A stretch of DNA of 64,000 nucleotides from NCBI GenBank assembly GCA_963828625.1, contig CAWHEX010000009.1, positions 186,001 through 250,000 of the forward strand, written 5' to 3'. This document shows, piece after piece, positions 26,424 through 36,500 of this stretch. This DNA comes from PALSA-894 sp963828625. GTDB taxonomy: Bacteria > Pseudomonadota > Alphaproteobacteria > Rhizobiales > Xanthobacteraceae. A program made the position numbers and the translations under genes. The stretch's first letter is position 1. Each line of letters opens with the position of its first letter. Below the pieces are notes generated by a model. That model was not told the origin of the DNA, ran no database searches, and saw only the letters and a list, made by a program, of their open reading frames with translations.

Positions 26424-28856
26424 CTAAACGCGCTCGATAAAGCTGTCGACCACGCGTTTTTCGCCGGCCTTGTCGAACAAAATCGTGAGCTTGTTGCCGT
26501 CGATGTGCGTCACATTTCCGTTGCCGAATTTCTGATGAAATACGCGGTCGCCTTCCGAGAAAGACGAGATCGTTCCGGTCGATTTCGCGACGAGTTCGCC
26601 CTCGATGGTAAGCGGCATGCGGCGTTTCGCGGCACGCGCGCCGCCCGGCCTCGCCGCGCGCGACGGGGCAGGGGACTCGTCGGGGTCGGCGGCGGGCTCC
26701 TGCGCGAAATCGGTGTCGTCTTCTTCAAATCCGCCGCGCGCCTTGCGCGCCTGCGCGCGTTGCCAGCCGGGCGTGGTGTAGTTCGAGCCGAAGCTTTCCA
26801 TCGTGTCGAAGCGCGAGGCGCCGTAGTTGCCGCCGAAATTCCCGAACCCGCCCTTCGCTTCGGTCACCTCGACATGCGCTTCGGGCAATTCGTCGAGAAA
26901 GCGCGACGGAATGCTCGACGACCATGAGCCGTGGATGCGGCGGTTCGAGGTGAAATAGATTTTCGCGCGGCGCCGCGCGCGCGTGAGGCCGACATGCGCA
27001 AGCCTGCGCTCTTCTTCCAGCCCCGCGCGGCCCTGATCGTCGAGCGAGCGCTGGTGCGGCAGCAATCCTTCCTCCCAGCCGGGCAGGAATACGGTGTCGA
27101 ACTCCAGTCCCTTGGCGGAATGCAGCGTCATGATCGAGACCGCTTCGGCGTTCTCGCGCTGCTCGGTGTCCATCACGAGCGAGATGTGTTCGAGGAATCC
27201 GCCGAGGTTCTCGAACTCCTCCATCGAGCGGACGAGTTCTTTCAGGTTTTCGAGCCGGCCCGCGGCGTCGGCGGAGCGATCCTTCTGCCACATCTCGGTG
27301 TAGCCGGATTCATCGAGCACGATTTCGGCCAACTCCGTGTGCGGCAGCGTGTCCTTCTGGGCGCGCCAGCGATCGAACGCCGCGACGAGATCGCGCAGCG
27401 CAGCGCGGGGCTTCGCCTTCACCTCCTCGGTCTGGGCGATCGCGCGCGCGGCCTCGAGCAGCGGAACCCCCGCGCGGCGCGCGTGATGCTGCAGCGATTG
27501 CACCGTTGCGTCGCCCAGCCCCCGGCGCGGCGTGTTGATGATGCGCTCGAACGCAAGGTCGTCGGCCGGCTGGTTGACGAGCCGCAGGTAGGCGAGCGCG
27601 TCGCGGATTTCGGCGCGCTCGTAGAAGCGGGGCCCGCCGATGACGCGGTAGGGAAGTCCGAGCGTAACGAAGCGGTCTTCGAACTCACGCATCTGAAACG
27701 AGGCGCGCACCAGAATGGCGACCTCGTCGAGCGAATGGCCGCCGCGCTGCAGCTCCTCGATCTCCTCGCCGACCGTGCGGGCTTCCTCTTCGGAGTCCCA
27801 TGCGCCGGTGACCGAGACTTTTTCACCCGGCACGTCCTCGGTGCGCAGCGTCTTGCCGAGCCGGCCCTCGTTGTGTGCGATCAGATGTGAGGCCGCGCCA
27901 AGGATATGCGCGGTGGAACGATAGTTGCGTTCGAGGCGGACGACGGTCGCGCCGGGGAAGTCGTGCTCGAAGCGCAGGATGTTGTCGACCTCCGCGCCGC
28001 GCCAGCCGTAGATCGACTGGTCGTCGTCGCCGACGCAGCAGATGTTCTTCGAGCCCTGACCGATCAGCCGCAGCCAGAGGTACTGCGCGACGTTGGTGTC
28101 CTGATATTCGTCGACCAGCACGAAGCGGAAGCGCTCCTGATACTGGCGCAGCACTTCGGCGTGTTCGCGGAACAGTCGCAGCATCTCGATCAGCAGATCG
28201 CCGAAATCGGCGGCGTTGAGCGTCTTCATCCGCGCCTGATAGGCGCGATAGAGATCGAGCGCGCGGCCGTTCGCGAAGATCGCCGCTTCGCCGGCCGGGA
28301 CCTTGTCCGGCGTGAGCCCGCGGTTCTTCCAGCCGTCGATGATCGTGGCGAGCACGCGCGCGGGCCAGCGCTTCTCGTCGATGTTCTCGGCTTCGAGCAG
28401 CTGCTTCATCAGCCGGATCTGGTCGTCGACGTCGAGGATGGTGAAGTCGGGCTTGAGCCCGACCAGCTCGGCATGGCGGCGCAGGATCTTCGCGCCGATC
28501 GAATGGAAGGTGCCGAGCCACGGCATCCCCTCGACCACCTGGCCGACCATGCTGCCGACGCGCAGCTTCATCTCGCGCGCCGCCTTGTTGGTGAAGGTGA
28601 CGGCGAGGATTTCGGAGGGACGCGCGCGGCCGAGCGAGAGGATGTGCGCGATGCGCGTCGTGAGCACGCGCGTCTTGCCGGTTCCGGCGCCCGCGAGCAC
28701 CAGCACCGGACCGTCCAGCGTCTCGACCGCGGCGCGTTGCTCGGGGTTGAGCCCGTTCAGATATGGTGCCGCAACTTGCGCGCGCGCACGCGCCGCGATG
28801 CCGCCGGGGGCGGCCGCGGGAGTTCCGGCGAGTGGCTGGCGTGTAATCTCGGTCAC
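26424..28856 (-). CDS. uvrD: ATP-dependent DNA helicase, UvrD/PcrA type
   Basis: A superfamily 1A 3'-5' helicase of about 810 aa from a GTG at 28856; a frame back to 28928 adds a non-conserved leader. Visible motifs include LNPEQRAAVETLDGPVLVLAGAGTGKT (Q motif and Walker A), VTFTNKAAREM, VDEYQDTN (Walker B), GDDDQSIYGWRGA, LERNYRS, TLHSAKGLEFDTVFLPG and LTRARRR. The C-terminal piece from about residue 755 (SFSEGDRVFHQKFGNGNV) is the Tudor-like domain of PcrA/UvrD that contacts RNA polymerase. It acts in excision and mismatch repair and in clearing stalled complexes. Confidence 0.94.
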   Translation of the reverse strand: MTEITRQPLAGTPAAAPGGIAARARAQVAAPYLNGLNPEQRAAVETLDGPVLVLAGAGTGKTRVLTTRIAHILSLGRARPSEILAVTFTNKAAREMKLRVGSMVGQVVEGMPWLGTFHSIGAKILRRHAELVGLKPDFTILDVDDQIRLMKQLLEAENIDEKRWPARVLATIIDGWKNRGLTPDKVPAGEAAIFANGRALDLYRAYQARMKTLNAADFGDLLIEMLRLFREHAEVLRQYQERFRFVLVDEYQDTNVAQYLWLRLIGQGSKNICCVGDDDQSIYGWRGAEVDNILRFEHDFPGATVVRLERNYRSTAHILGAASHLIAHNEGRLGKTLRTEDVPGEKVSVTGAWDSEEEARTVGEEIEELQRGGHSLDEVAILVRASFQMREFEDRFVTLGLPYRVIGGPRFYERAEIRDALAYLRLVNQPADDLAFERIINTPRRGLGDATVQSLQHHARRAGVPLLEAARAIAQTEEVKAKPRAALRDLVAAFDRWRAQKDTLPHTELAEIVLDESGYTEMWQKDRSADAAGRLENLKELVRSMEEFENLGGFLEHISLVMDTEQRENAEAVSIMTLHSAKGLEFDTVFLPGWEEGLLPHQRSLDDQGRAGLEEERRLAHVGLTRARRRAKIYFTSNRRIHGSWSSSIPSRFLDELPEAHVEVTEAKGGFGNFGGNYGASRFDTMESFGSNYTTPGWQRAQARKARGGFEEDDTDFAQEPAADPDESPAPSRAARPGGARAAKRRMPLTIEGELVAKSTGTISSFSEGDRVFHQKFGNGNVTHIDGNKLTILFDKAGEKRVVDSFIERV

Positions 28857-28946
28857 ATCGAGCTTTCGGCGAATCCCTGTGCCCTGAAAATGGCATCGGC
28901 ACCCCGCTTTGGCGAGGGGCGCAACCAAGCGAAAATCGGGCGCGTT

Positions 28947-29465
28947 CTAGTTCTTCGCCGGCATCGCGATGGCGCGGCCGGCGGCTTCGGGCCGGGGCAG
29001 GCGCGCGTGGGCGGTCATCATGCGCGATAGCGTCTGCGCGACGCTCTCGGGGAACGCCGCGACCTTCTTCGCCGTCATGTCGACGTGCAGCGTCATGTTC
29101 TCGGAGGTCGCCGAGACCCAGCCTTCGGTCGCGTGGAACAGTTGCTGGAAGTAGTGGATGCGCTTGGCGTCGTAGTCGAGCATCTGGAATGTGACGCGCA
29201 CCGGATCGTTTTCGTGGATTTCGCGCAGATAGCGCACATGCGCTTCCGCCGTGAAGGTCGAGTGCTTGTGCGTGTTGAGATAGTTCAGCCCGATGCCGAG
29301 CAGCTCGTAGGCTTCATCGACGCAGCGGTCGAACAGCACGTTGTAGTACGCCATGTTGAGATGGCCGTTGTAATCGATCCAGGCGGGCTCCACCCGCATC
29401 ACGGACGAAACGAACGGCGCAAAGAACAGCGGTTCCAGATCAGTACGATCGAGCATCCACGTCAT
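28947..29465 (-). CDS. Thioesterase family (hot-dog fold) protein
   Basis: A 172-aa protein with the hot-dog acyl-CoA thioesterase pattern WIDYNGHLNMAYYNVLFDRCVDEAYELLG (catalytic Asp at the D-Y-N-G-H block) and AEAHVRYLREIHENDPVRV. Close relatives are often called 4-hydroxybenzoyl-CoA-like thioesterases or are found with carnitine/betaine degradation genes. The substrate is unknown. It lies just upstream, on the same strand, of uvrD, with the fusion hydrolase gene next on the other side. Confidence 0.8.
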   Translation of the reverse strand: MTWMLDRTDLEPLFFAPFVSSVMRVEPAWIDYNGHLNMAYYNVLFDRCVDEAYELLGIGLNYLNTHKHSTFTAEAHVRYLREIHENDPVRVTFQMLDYDAKRIHYFQQLFHATEGWVSATSENMTLHVDMTAKKVAAFPESVAQTLSRMMTAHARLPRPEAAGRAIAMPAKN

Positions 29466-29519
29466 CCCGGCGGCGCGGATAGTGCCATATTCGCGGCCGG
29501 ATGGAAGCGGTTGCGTGCT

Positions 29520-30722
29520 TCAGGTTCGAATAAAATCGCGCATTTCCTGAAGCAGCCGGTCCCACGCGGGCTCGCCCTTGAGCGGCACGTGGTTGCGGCC
29601 TTCGATCGCGACGAAACGCGCGCCCGGAATGCCGGCTGCCACCCTGCGTCCTTCGTCGAACGGCTGCACGGCGTCGTCGCGGCAATGGAGCACCAGCGTC
29701 GGCGTCGTGACCTTCGCCAGCAGTTCCGTCACGTCGATGCGGTCGACAATCTCGCGCAGCCGCACCGCATTTTCCGGCGAGGTCGTGATCCGCTGCAGGT
29801 CGTTCCACCACTGCATCTGTTCGGCGCTGCCGCCGGGAATGAACAGCGATGTAAATAATTGGCGGAACGCTGGATTTTCCTGCCCCCAGCCTTGCCGCAT
29901 CAGCGTCACCATCGCTTCCGAGCTCGCATCGTCCAGCGGAGATCCGCGCTGGTGGCGGCCGCGCGCGAACGAGCCGAACAGGACCAGATGACTGACGCGC
30001 TCGGGATGAAGCACCGCATAGGTGATCGCGACCGCGCAGCCCTGCGACATGCCGAACAGCGCGAACCGCTTCAGCCCGACGGTGTCGGCCACGATTTCGA
30101 GATCGCGCAGGAACGCCTCGAACGACAACTCCTTCGGGTCCCAGTCGGAGAGACCGTTGCCGCGTGCGTCGTACCGGACGAGTTGATGCTCCGCGGTGAT
30201 GGCCTGAAAGAGCGGACTCCAGACCGGACTCTCCCAGTCGTATTCGAGATGATTGAGCCAGTTCGCGGTCTTGATGATCGGCGGACCTTCGCCGACCGAC
30301 GCGTAGGCGATCTGCGTGCCATCGGCCGCGGTGCAGAAATGGACCTCCTGGCGCAACGCGGGCTTCCCCGGCGAAGCCGCGCCGGCCGGCGGCGGCATAC
30401 TTGCTGCGCCGTCCGCCTCGCTGACCGCGCTGACGAAACGCAGCCCCTTGCGCGCAACGGTGCGGATCATCGCCTGCCGCTCGCCGCTGTCGCCGAGGGC
30501 CTTGCGCGCGGCCGTGACGCGGCTGGTCAGCGTGGAGTCCGACACGATGCGGCCTTGCCAGACGCCCGCGATCAGATCGTCCTTGCTGACGACCCGGTCG
30601 CGGTTGCGAACAAGATAGACAATTAGATCAAAGACCTGCGGCTCGATTTGAACAAAGTTCGCGCCACGCAACAGCTCGCGCCGCGCAACGTCGAGCACAC
30701 AGTCGCCGAATGTGAAACGCAA
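29520..30722 (-). CDS. Winged-helix DNA-binding domain fused to an alpha/beta hydrolase
   Basis: A 400-aa two-domain protein. Residues about 1-100 form an OmpR/PhoB-type effector domain (FGDCVLDVARRELLRG, PQVFDLIVYLVRNRDRVVSKDDLIAGVWQ, TLTSRVTAARKALGD, IRTVARKGLRF). A Pro/Ala linker leads to an alpha/beta hydrolase (about 125-400) with the nucleophile elbow GMSQG (Ser at about 226), an acid in HCRDDAVQPF and a His in EGRNHVPL. No receiver domain is present, so it is not a classical response regulator. It may be a regulator that senses a small molecule through a hydrolase fold. Confidence 0.85.
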   Translation of the reverse strand: MRFTFGDCVLDVARRELLRGANFVQIEPQVFDLIVYLVRNRDRVVSKDDLIAGVWQGRIVSDSTLTSRVTAARKALGDSGERQAMIRTVARKGLRFVSAVSEADGAASMPPPAGAASPGKPALRQEVHFCTAADGTQIAYASVGEGPPIIKTANWLNHLEYDWESPVWSPLFQAITAEHQLVRYDARGNGLSDWDPKELSFEAFLRDLEIVADTVGLKRFALFGMSQGCAVAITYAVLHPERVSHLVLFGSFARGRHQRGSPLDDASSEAMVTLMRQGWGQENPAFRQLFTSLFIPGGSAEQMQWWNDLQRITTSPENAVRLREIVDRIDVTELLAKVTTPTLVLHCRDDAVQPFDEGRRVAAGIPGARFVAIEGRNHVPLKGEPAWDRLLQEMRDFIRT

Positions 30723-30875
30723 AGGGTTGCCCCGCCGCTCGGGTCCCGTCTCAGGGAATAATCAGGGTAATCTCAGCGACAAATCAAGCGCTCCGCAAAG
30801 TCTTGCGCCGCCATTGCCCGCATCCTCCAGCCATGCCGCCCGCGATGATCCCCGCGGCGCCAGATGGAGAGCATC

Positions 30876-31133
30876 ATGCTCGGGCAGTCCCACGACATCC
30901 GCCGCCGCGCCGACGGCTCGATCGACATCGGCTTCTATCGCCATGAGGGGCTGACGGAGCGTCGCGCGGCCATGAACGCAGCCCTCCGTCGGATCGGCGC
31001 CCGGCGCGCGCTCGTGGCCGCCGCCGTCTTCGCGATCGCGCTTTATGTCATTCCGTCGCGCGACAGCGCCGGCCACGACACCCGCACGGCAAGCGCATCG
31101 GCTGCGACCGGCACGGCCCTCATCGCGCGCTGA
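30876..31133 (+). CDS. Hypothetical small protein with one membrane segment
   Basis: An 85-aa frame from the ATG at 30876 with a GGAGAG ribosome site (30864 is an in-frame alternative). The first half is basic and polar, followed by a hydrophobic helix (ALVAAAVFAIALYVIP) and a short Ala/Ser/Thr tail. I do not recognise the family. It is 41 bases upstream of the mddA-like gene on the same strand, so the two may be cotranscribed. Confidence 0.5.
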   Translation: MLGQSHDIRRRADGSIDIGFYRHEGLTERRAAMNAALRRIGARRALVAAAVFAIALYVIPSRDSAGHDTRTASASAATGTALIAR

Positions 31134-31174
31134 CCGCTCTCCCCGTCGTCCTCACTCAAACAGGAGGTGCTCTC

Positions 31175-31948
31175 ATGGCACGTGTTCTCGCGCTGCTTTA
31201 CGGCGTTGCCTCTTACACGCTGTTCCTCGGAACGTTTCTCTATGCGGTCGGCTTCGTCACCGGTCTGCCGGTGCCGAAGACCATCGACACGGGACAGGCC
31301 GTGCCAATCGCCGAGGCCATCGCGATCAATCTAGTGCTCATGTCGCTGTTCGCGATCCAGCACAGCGTCATGGCGCGGCAGGGGTTCAAGCGCTGGTGGA
31401 CTCAGTACGTCTCTCCGGCGATCGAGCGCAGCACCTACGTGCTGTTCGCCACGCTCGCGCTCATGCTGCTGCTGTGGCAATGGCGGCCGATTCCCGGGAT
31501 CGTCTGGCAGGTGAGCGAACCTTCCGTGGCGATGGCGCTCACCGGCCTGTCGCTGTTTGGCTGGCTCGTCGTGCTGACCAGTACATTCCTGATCAACCAC
31601 TTCGAGCTGTTCGGCCTGCATCAGGTCGCGAACAATCTGGTAGGCCGTGAAATGCGCGCCCCGCGTTTCCGCACGCCGCTGTTCTACAAGCTCGTGCGCC
31701 ACCCGATCTATCTCGGCTTCATCGTCGCGTTCTGGGCAGCGCCAACGATGACCCTCGGCCACCTGCTGTTCGCCGCCGTGACGACCGCCTACATCCTCGT
31801 CGGCATCATGCTGGAGGAACGCGATCTGGTGGCGCTGTTCGGCGATGAATACCGCCGCTATCGCGAGCGGGTCGGGATGCTGTTCCCGAAGCTCGGGCGC
31901 GGCTCCGCGCAAAGCCTCGCGCGCAAGCAGGAATCGCCGCTTACCTGA
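31175..31948 (+). CDS. mddA: Methanethiol S-methyltransferase-like membrane protein (MddA family)
   Basis: A 257-aa integral membrane methyltransferase with five to six hydrophobic segments. The NnrU/isoprenylcysteine-methyltransferase-like core contains AIQHSVMARQGFKRWW, and the C-terminal SAM-binding part reads KLVRHPIYLGFIVAFWAAP and MLEERDLVALFGDEYRRYRERV. This matches MddA, known in Bradyrhizobium and Pseudomonas, which methylates methanethiol to dimethyl sulfide. The family call is good; the exact substrate is inferred. A CAGGAGG ribosome site precedes the ATG. Confidence 0.75.
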   Translation: MARVLALLYGVASYTLFLGTFLYAVGFVTGLPVPKTIDTGQAVPIAEAIAINLVLMSLFAIQHSVMARQGFKRWWTQYVSPAIERSTYVLFATLALMLLLWQWRPIPGIVWQVSEPSVAMALTGLSLFGWLVVLTSTFLINHFELFGLHQVANNLVGREMRAPRFRTPLFYKLVRHPIYLGFIVAFWAAPTMTLGHLLFAAVTTAYILVGIMLEERDLVALFGDEYRRYRERVGMLFPKLGRGSAQSLARKQESPLT

Positions 31949-32038
31949 GCGTGCAACCCAAACAGGCGCCGCCGGTTGTTTTGCCGGCGGCGCTTCGCAT
32001 CTGCTACATGTCGCCCGGTAACAGAACCGGGTAGCGGC

Positions 32039-33452
32039 ATGGCATTGGCGGCGAAAAAGGCCTCGGTGGGCCAAAACGAGAAGGCGGTCCAGGCGGCGAT
32101 CGGCGCGCTCGCGGCCAGGTTCGGCAACCGGCTGGTCACCTCGCAGGCGGTGCGCGAGCAGCACGGCAACACGCTGACGTGGATCGAGAACCAGCCGCCC
32201 GACGCGGTGGTGTTTCCGCAGTCGGCCGAGGACGTGCAGGACGCGGTGCGCCTCTGCGTGCAGCACAAGATGCCCGTGGTGCCGTTCGGCACCGGAACCT
32301 CGCTCGAAGGCCACATCAATGCGCCGCGGGGCGGCCTTTCGATCGACTTCCGCGACATGAACCGGGTTCTCGCCGTTCACGCCGAAGACCTTGATTGCGT
32401 TGTCGAACCCGGTGTCACGCGCAAGCAGCTCAACGAGTATCTGCGCGACCAGGGCCTGTTCTTTCCGATCGATCCGGGCGCGGACGCCTCGATCGGCGGC
32501 ATGTCCGCGACGCGCGCCTCCGGCACCAACGCGGTGCGCTACGGCACGATGAAAGACAACGTGCTGTCGCTGAAAGTGGTGCTGGCGAACGGCGAGACCA
32601 TCTCGACCTCGCGCCGCGCCAAGAAATCATCCGCCGGCTACGACCTCACGCGGCTGTTCGTCGGTTCCGAAGGCACGCTCGGCGTCATCACCGAAGTCAC
32701 CGTGAAGCTGCACGGCATTCCGGAAGCGATCTCGGGCGGCATCTGTCCGTTCCCCTCGATCGAGGCCGCGTGCAACGCGACCATCCAGACGATCCAGTCC
32801 GGCATTCCGGTCGCGCGGATCGAACTGCTCGACGAACTGCAGGTGAAGGCACTCAACGCCTACTCCAAGCTCGGCCTGCCGGAGACGCCGATGCTGCTGC
32901 TCGAATTCCACGGCACGAGCGCGGGCGTCGCCGAGCAGTCGGAACTGTTCGGCGCGATCGCGGCGGATCACGGGGGCGGGCCGTTCCGCTGGACCGCCAA
33001 CCCGGAAGAGCGGACGCAAGATGTGGCAGGCGCGGCACGATGCCTACTGGGCGTGCATCCAGCTGCGTCCGGGCGCGAAAGCTTTCGCGACCGACGTGTG
33101 CGTGCCGCTCTCGCGGCTTGCCGAATGCGTCACAGATACGCAGCGCGATATCGAGGAACACAAGCTGGTGGCGCCGATCGTCGGCCACGTCGGCGACGGG
33201 AACTTCCACGTCTCGGTGCTGCTCGACATGGATGATCCGGCCGAGGTCGCGGCCGGCGAGGCGTTCAGCGAGCGGCTGGTCGCGCGCGCGCTCGCCATGG
33301 AGGGCACCTGCACCGGCGAGCACGGGGTCGGGCAGGGCAAGATGAAATACCTCGCCGCCGAGCATGGCGAGGCGCTTACCGTGATGCGCGCACTCAAACA
33401 CGCGCTCGATCCGGACGACCTCATGAATCCCGGAAAAATCGTCGCATTTTGA
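32039..33452 (+). CDS. FAD-binding oxidase, D-lactate/glycolate dehydrogenase type (one frameshift)
   Basis: Repaired, about 470 aa. The PCMH FAD-binding domain holds VVPFGTGTSLEGH, LDCVVEPGVTRKQLNEYLRDQGLFFPIDPGADASIGGM and GYDLTRLFVGSEGTLGVITE; the C-terminal cap and 4Fe4S-less end hold HVGDGNFHV and GEHGVGQGKMKYLAAEHG, ending DLMNPGKIV. The frame breaks at about 33017, where removing one C gives NPEERTKMWQARHDAYWA. The family includes D-lactate dehydrogenase (cytochrome) and GlcD; which substrate is used is not clear. The ATG at 32039 was preferred to an upstream one in a Cys/Arg-rich stretch. Confidence 0.85.
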
Positions 33453-33570
33453 TAGACTTATCAAAGAGCGACATATATTCGCCGCCAAAATTCGGTTAGA
33501 ATTTCGATTCAGTGGGGTGGTGGGCTGAGGCAGTCCGCAATTGTGCGGACTGAGGAGCTCGGAGCGCGCT

Positions 33571-36500
33571 GTGCAGGCGACCCTGCTCGGACTAGCCACG
33601 GCAATGATCCTGGCGCTGATCGCAGCGCTGGTCGGTCCACATTTTGTCGACTGGACGCAATACCGGGCGCGCTTCGAGAGCGAGGCGAGCCGCGTCGCCG
33701 GTATGCCGGTGCGGATCGCAGGCGCAATCGATGTCCGCATCCTGCCGACGCCGACGCTGAGCCTCGCCCGCGTCGAGTTCGGCAACCCCACGCAGCCGCA
33801 GGCCAAGGTGCGCGAGCTTTACGTCGAGCTGGCGCTCGGCGCGCTGGTGCGCGGCGAGTGGCGGGCCTCCGAGATGCGCGTCGTCGGCCCCGAGGTTTCG
33901 CTGGCGCTCGGCGCGAACGGGAAGCTCGACTGGACCGCCGCGCGCTTCGGGGTCGATCCCGATCAGCTTCAGATCGAGAAATTCGCAATCGAGGACGGCC
34001 GCATCGCGCTGCGCGATGGCGCGAGCGGCACCGACACTGCGCTCGAAGGGTTCTGGTTCAAGGGTGATCTGCGCTCGCTGCTCGGGCCGGTGAAGGGCGA
34101 GGGCGGGTTTATTCTGGCCAACGAGCGTTATGCCTATCGCGTTGCGGGCAGCCGCGTCACCGACGAGGGCATGAAGATCCGCCTCGCGCTCGATCCTTCG
34201 GACTATCCGCTCGCGCTCGAGGCCGATGGATCGCTGCGGCTCGAAGACAATGCGCCGCGCTTCGAGGGAGCGGTGACGCTGACGCGTCCCGTCGCCATCG
34301 CGGGCGCGAACGGTCGCGGCACGGTCGCGGTGCCGTGGCGCGCTTCGGCCAAAGTGAAAGCGGCGCCGACGCACACGCTGTTCGAACAGCTCGAATATCA
34401 GTACGGCCCGGAGGCGCGCGCCATCAAGCTCGGCGGCACCGCGGAGCTTCGCTTCGGCAAGACGCCGCGCTTCGAAGGCGTGATCTCGGCGCGGCAGGTC
34501 GATCTCGATCGCGCGCTCGCGCTGCCCGAAGCGTCCGGCCGCCTGCCGCTGGCTGCGCTGAAAGCCTTCATCGAGCCGCTCGCCGCATCCTGGCGGCCGC
34601 CGTTCCCGGTCCGGCTTGGCATCGGCATCGATGCGGTCACGCTCGCGGCCGGCATGCTGCAAGGCATGCGCGGCGACATCAGCATCGACGACAAGGGCTG
34701 GGACATCGAGAAGCTCGAATTCCGCGCGCCCGGCTTTGCGCAGGTGCGGCTGAGCGGGCACGTTGCCGCCGGGCAGCAGGGCGTGACCTTCACCGGCCCA
34801 GCGCAGATCGAAGCGAGCGATCCGAAGGCTTTCCTCGGCTGGCTCGAAGGACGCGAAGGCGTGCAGCGGCAGGCCGGCCTGCTTCGTGTCGGTGGCGAGC
34901 TTACCGTCGGCGCACAGGCGTTCGCGGTCGAGAAGCTGAAGTTCGAATTCGACCGCAAGACGATCGAAGGACGCTTCGCCTATGCGGCGGGAGACGGCGT
35001 GCGCGCGCCGCGGCTCGATGCCGAACTCAAGGCGGGCGAACTCGACGTCGACGGCATGCTCGCCTTCGCGCGCGCGGCGGGCGACGGCGCTGCGTTCGAG
35101 CGGCCGCGCGAGATTTCGCTCAATGTCGACATCGGGCGCGCGAGCGTCGCGGGCATCGACATCAAGGGTGTGAGCGGAACGTTCAAGCTCGATCCGGAAG
35201 GCGTGACCTTCGATCGCGTGCGCGTTGCGGATCTCGCGGATGCGGCGTTCAGCCTCAACGGCCGGATGGAAGGCGCGCTCGACGCGCCGCGCGGCACCGT
35301 GACGTTCGACGTCGATGCGCGCGGCCTCGACGGCACCGTCGCAGTGCTCTCGAACTACCTGCCGCAGGCGGCGGAGCCGCTGCGTCAGGCCGCGGGCAAG
35401 ATCGTGCCGCTGAAGGCGCGCGCCACGCTCGGCATCGAGCCGGTGTCGTCGACCGATCCGCGCGGGCCGAGCAAGGTCAAGTTCGCACTCGAAGGCTCGG
35501 CCGGCGCGTTGCGCCTGAAGATCGGCACAGAGGCATCCGGCGACATCGGCGCGCTGGCGCTGCCGGAATTCCGTCTCGACGGCAATGTGTCGGCAGCGGA
35601 CGGCACCGCGCTGATCGGCTTGCTTGGGCTCGACCGTGCGCTCGCGGTGGACAAGCGCGCGGGTACGCTCATCGTTGCGGTGCGCAGCGCCGCCGGCAGC
35701 GATGCGCGTGTGGACGCGCGTCTCAACGCGGGCGGACTTGCGGCGAGTGCGACCGGCACCGCGCGGCTGTTCCACGCGAATGGTTTCGCGGCCGCGCTCG
35801 ACATCTCGATGCAGGCATCCGACGCAAGCCCGCTGCGGCGCGGGACCGTCGCGCCGAATGCGCTGCTGCCGGTCGCGCTGCGCGCAAAGCTGAATGCGAC
35901 GGCGAGCGAACTGGCGCTCGAAAACATCGCCGGCGCGGTCGGTGGCTCGCCGGTGCGCGGCGCGCTGAAGATCGCGCTCGGCGCGACGAAGCGCGTCACC
36001 GGCCAGATCGAGGCGGACGCCGTCGACCTTCCGTCGCTGATCGCGGCCGGGGCCGGAATGCCGCGGGTATCCGCGCGCGCCGACGCGCAGCCATGGGCGG
36101 GCGAGCCGTTCGGCGAGGGCATGCTCGGCGGCGTCGAGGGCAACATCGCCTTCACGGCGACGCGCGCGACGCTCACGCCCAATCTGATCGGCCGTCAGGT
36201 TCGCGGCACGCTGCGGATCGACGCGAGCGAATTCGCGCTCGAAGGGATCGAAGGCACGCTCGCGGGCGGACGCGCCACCGGTCAGGTGGTGCTGTCGAGC
36301 CGCGGCCCCGAGGGGGTGACCGCGCGCGCGCGCATCAATCTGGCGAACGCCGATGCCGCCGCGCTGTTGCCGAATGACGGCAAGGCGGCGGTGAACGGCC
36401 GGCTCGGACTTTCAGCGGAGGTCGAGGGCAGCGGCCTCAGCCCCGCATCATTGATCGGTTCGCTCAAGGGCGCGGGCGCGATCACGCTCGAGGACGCGCA

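Noticed and set aside
33448..33465. TTTGATA-GACT-TATCAAA considered as an FNR/FixK box upstream of the AsmA gene
   Set aside because: The TTGAT and ATCAA halves are six bases apart instead of the four in the known box, and the repeat overlaps the stop codon of the preceding gene. It may be a weak terminator hairpin.
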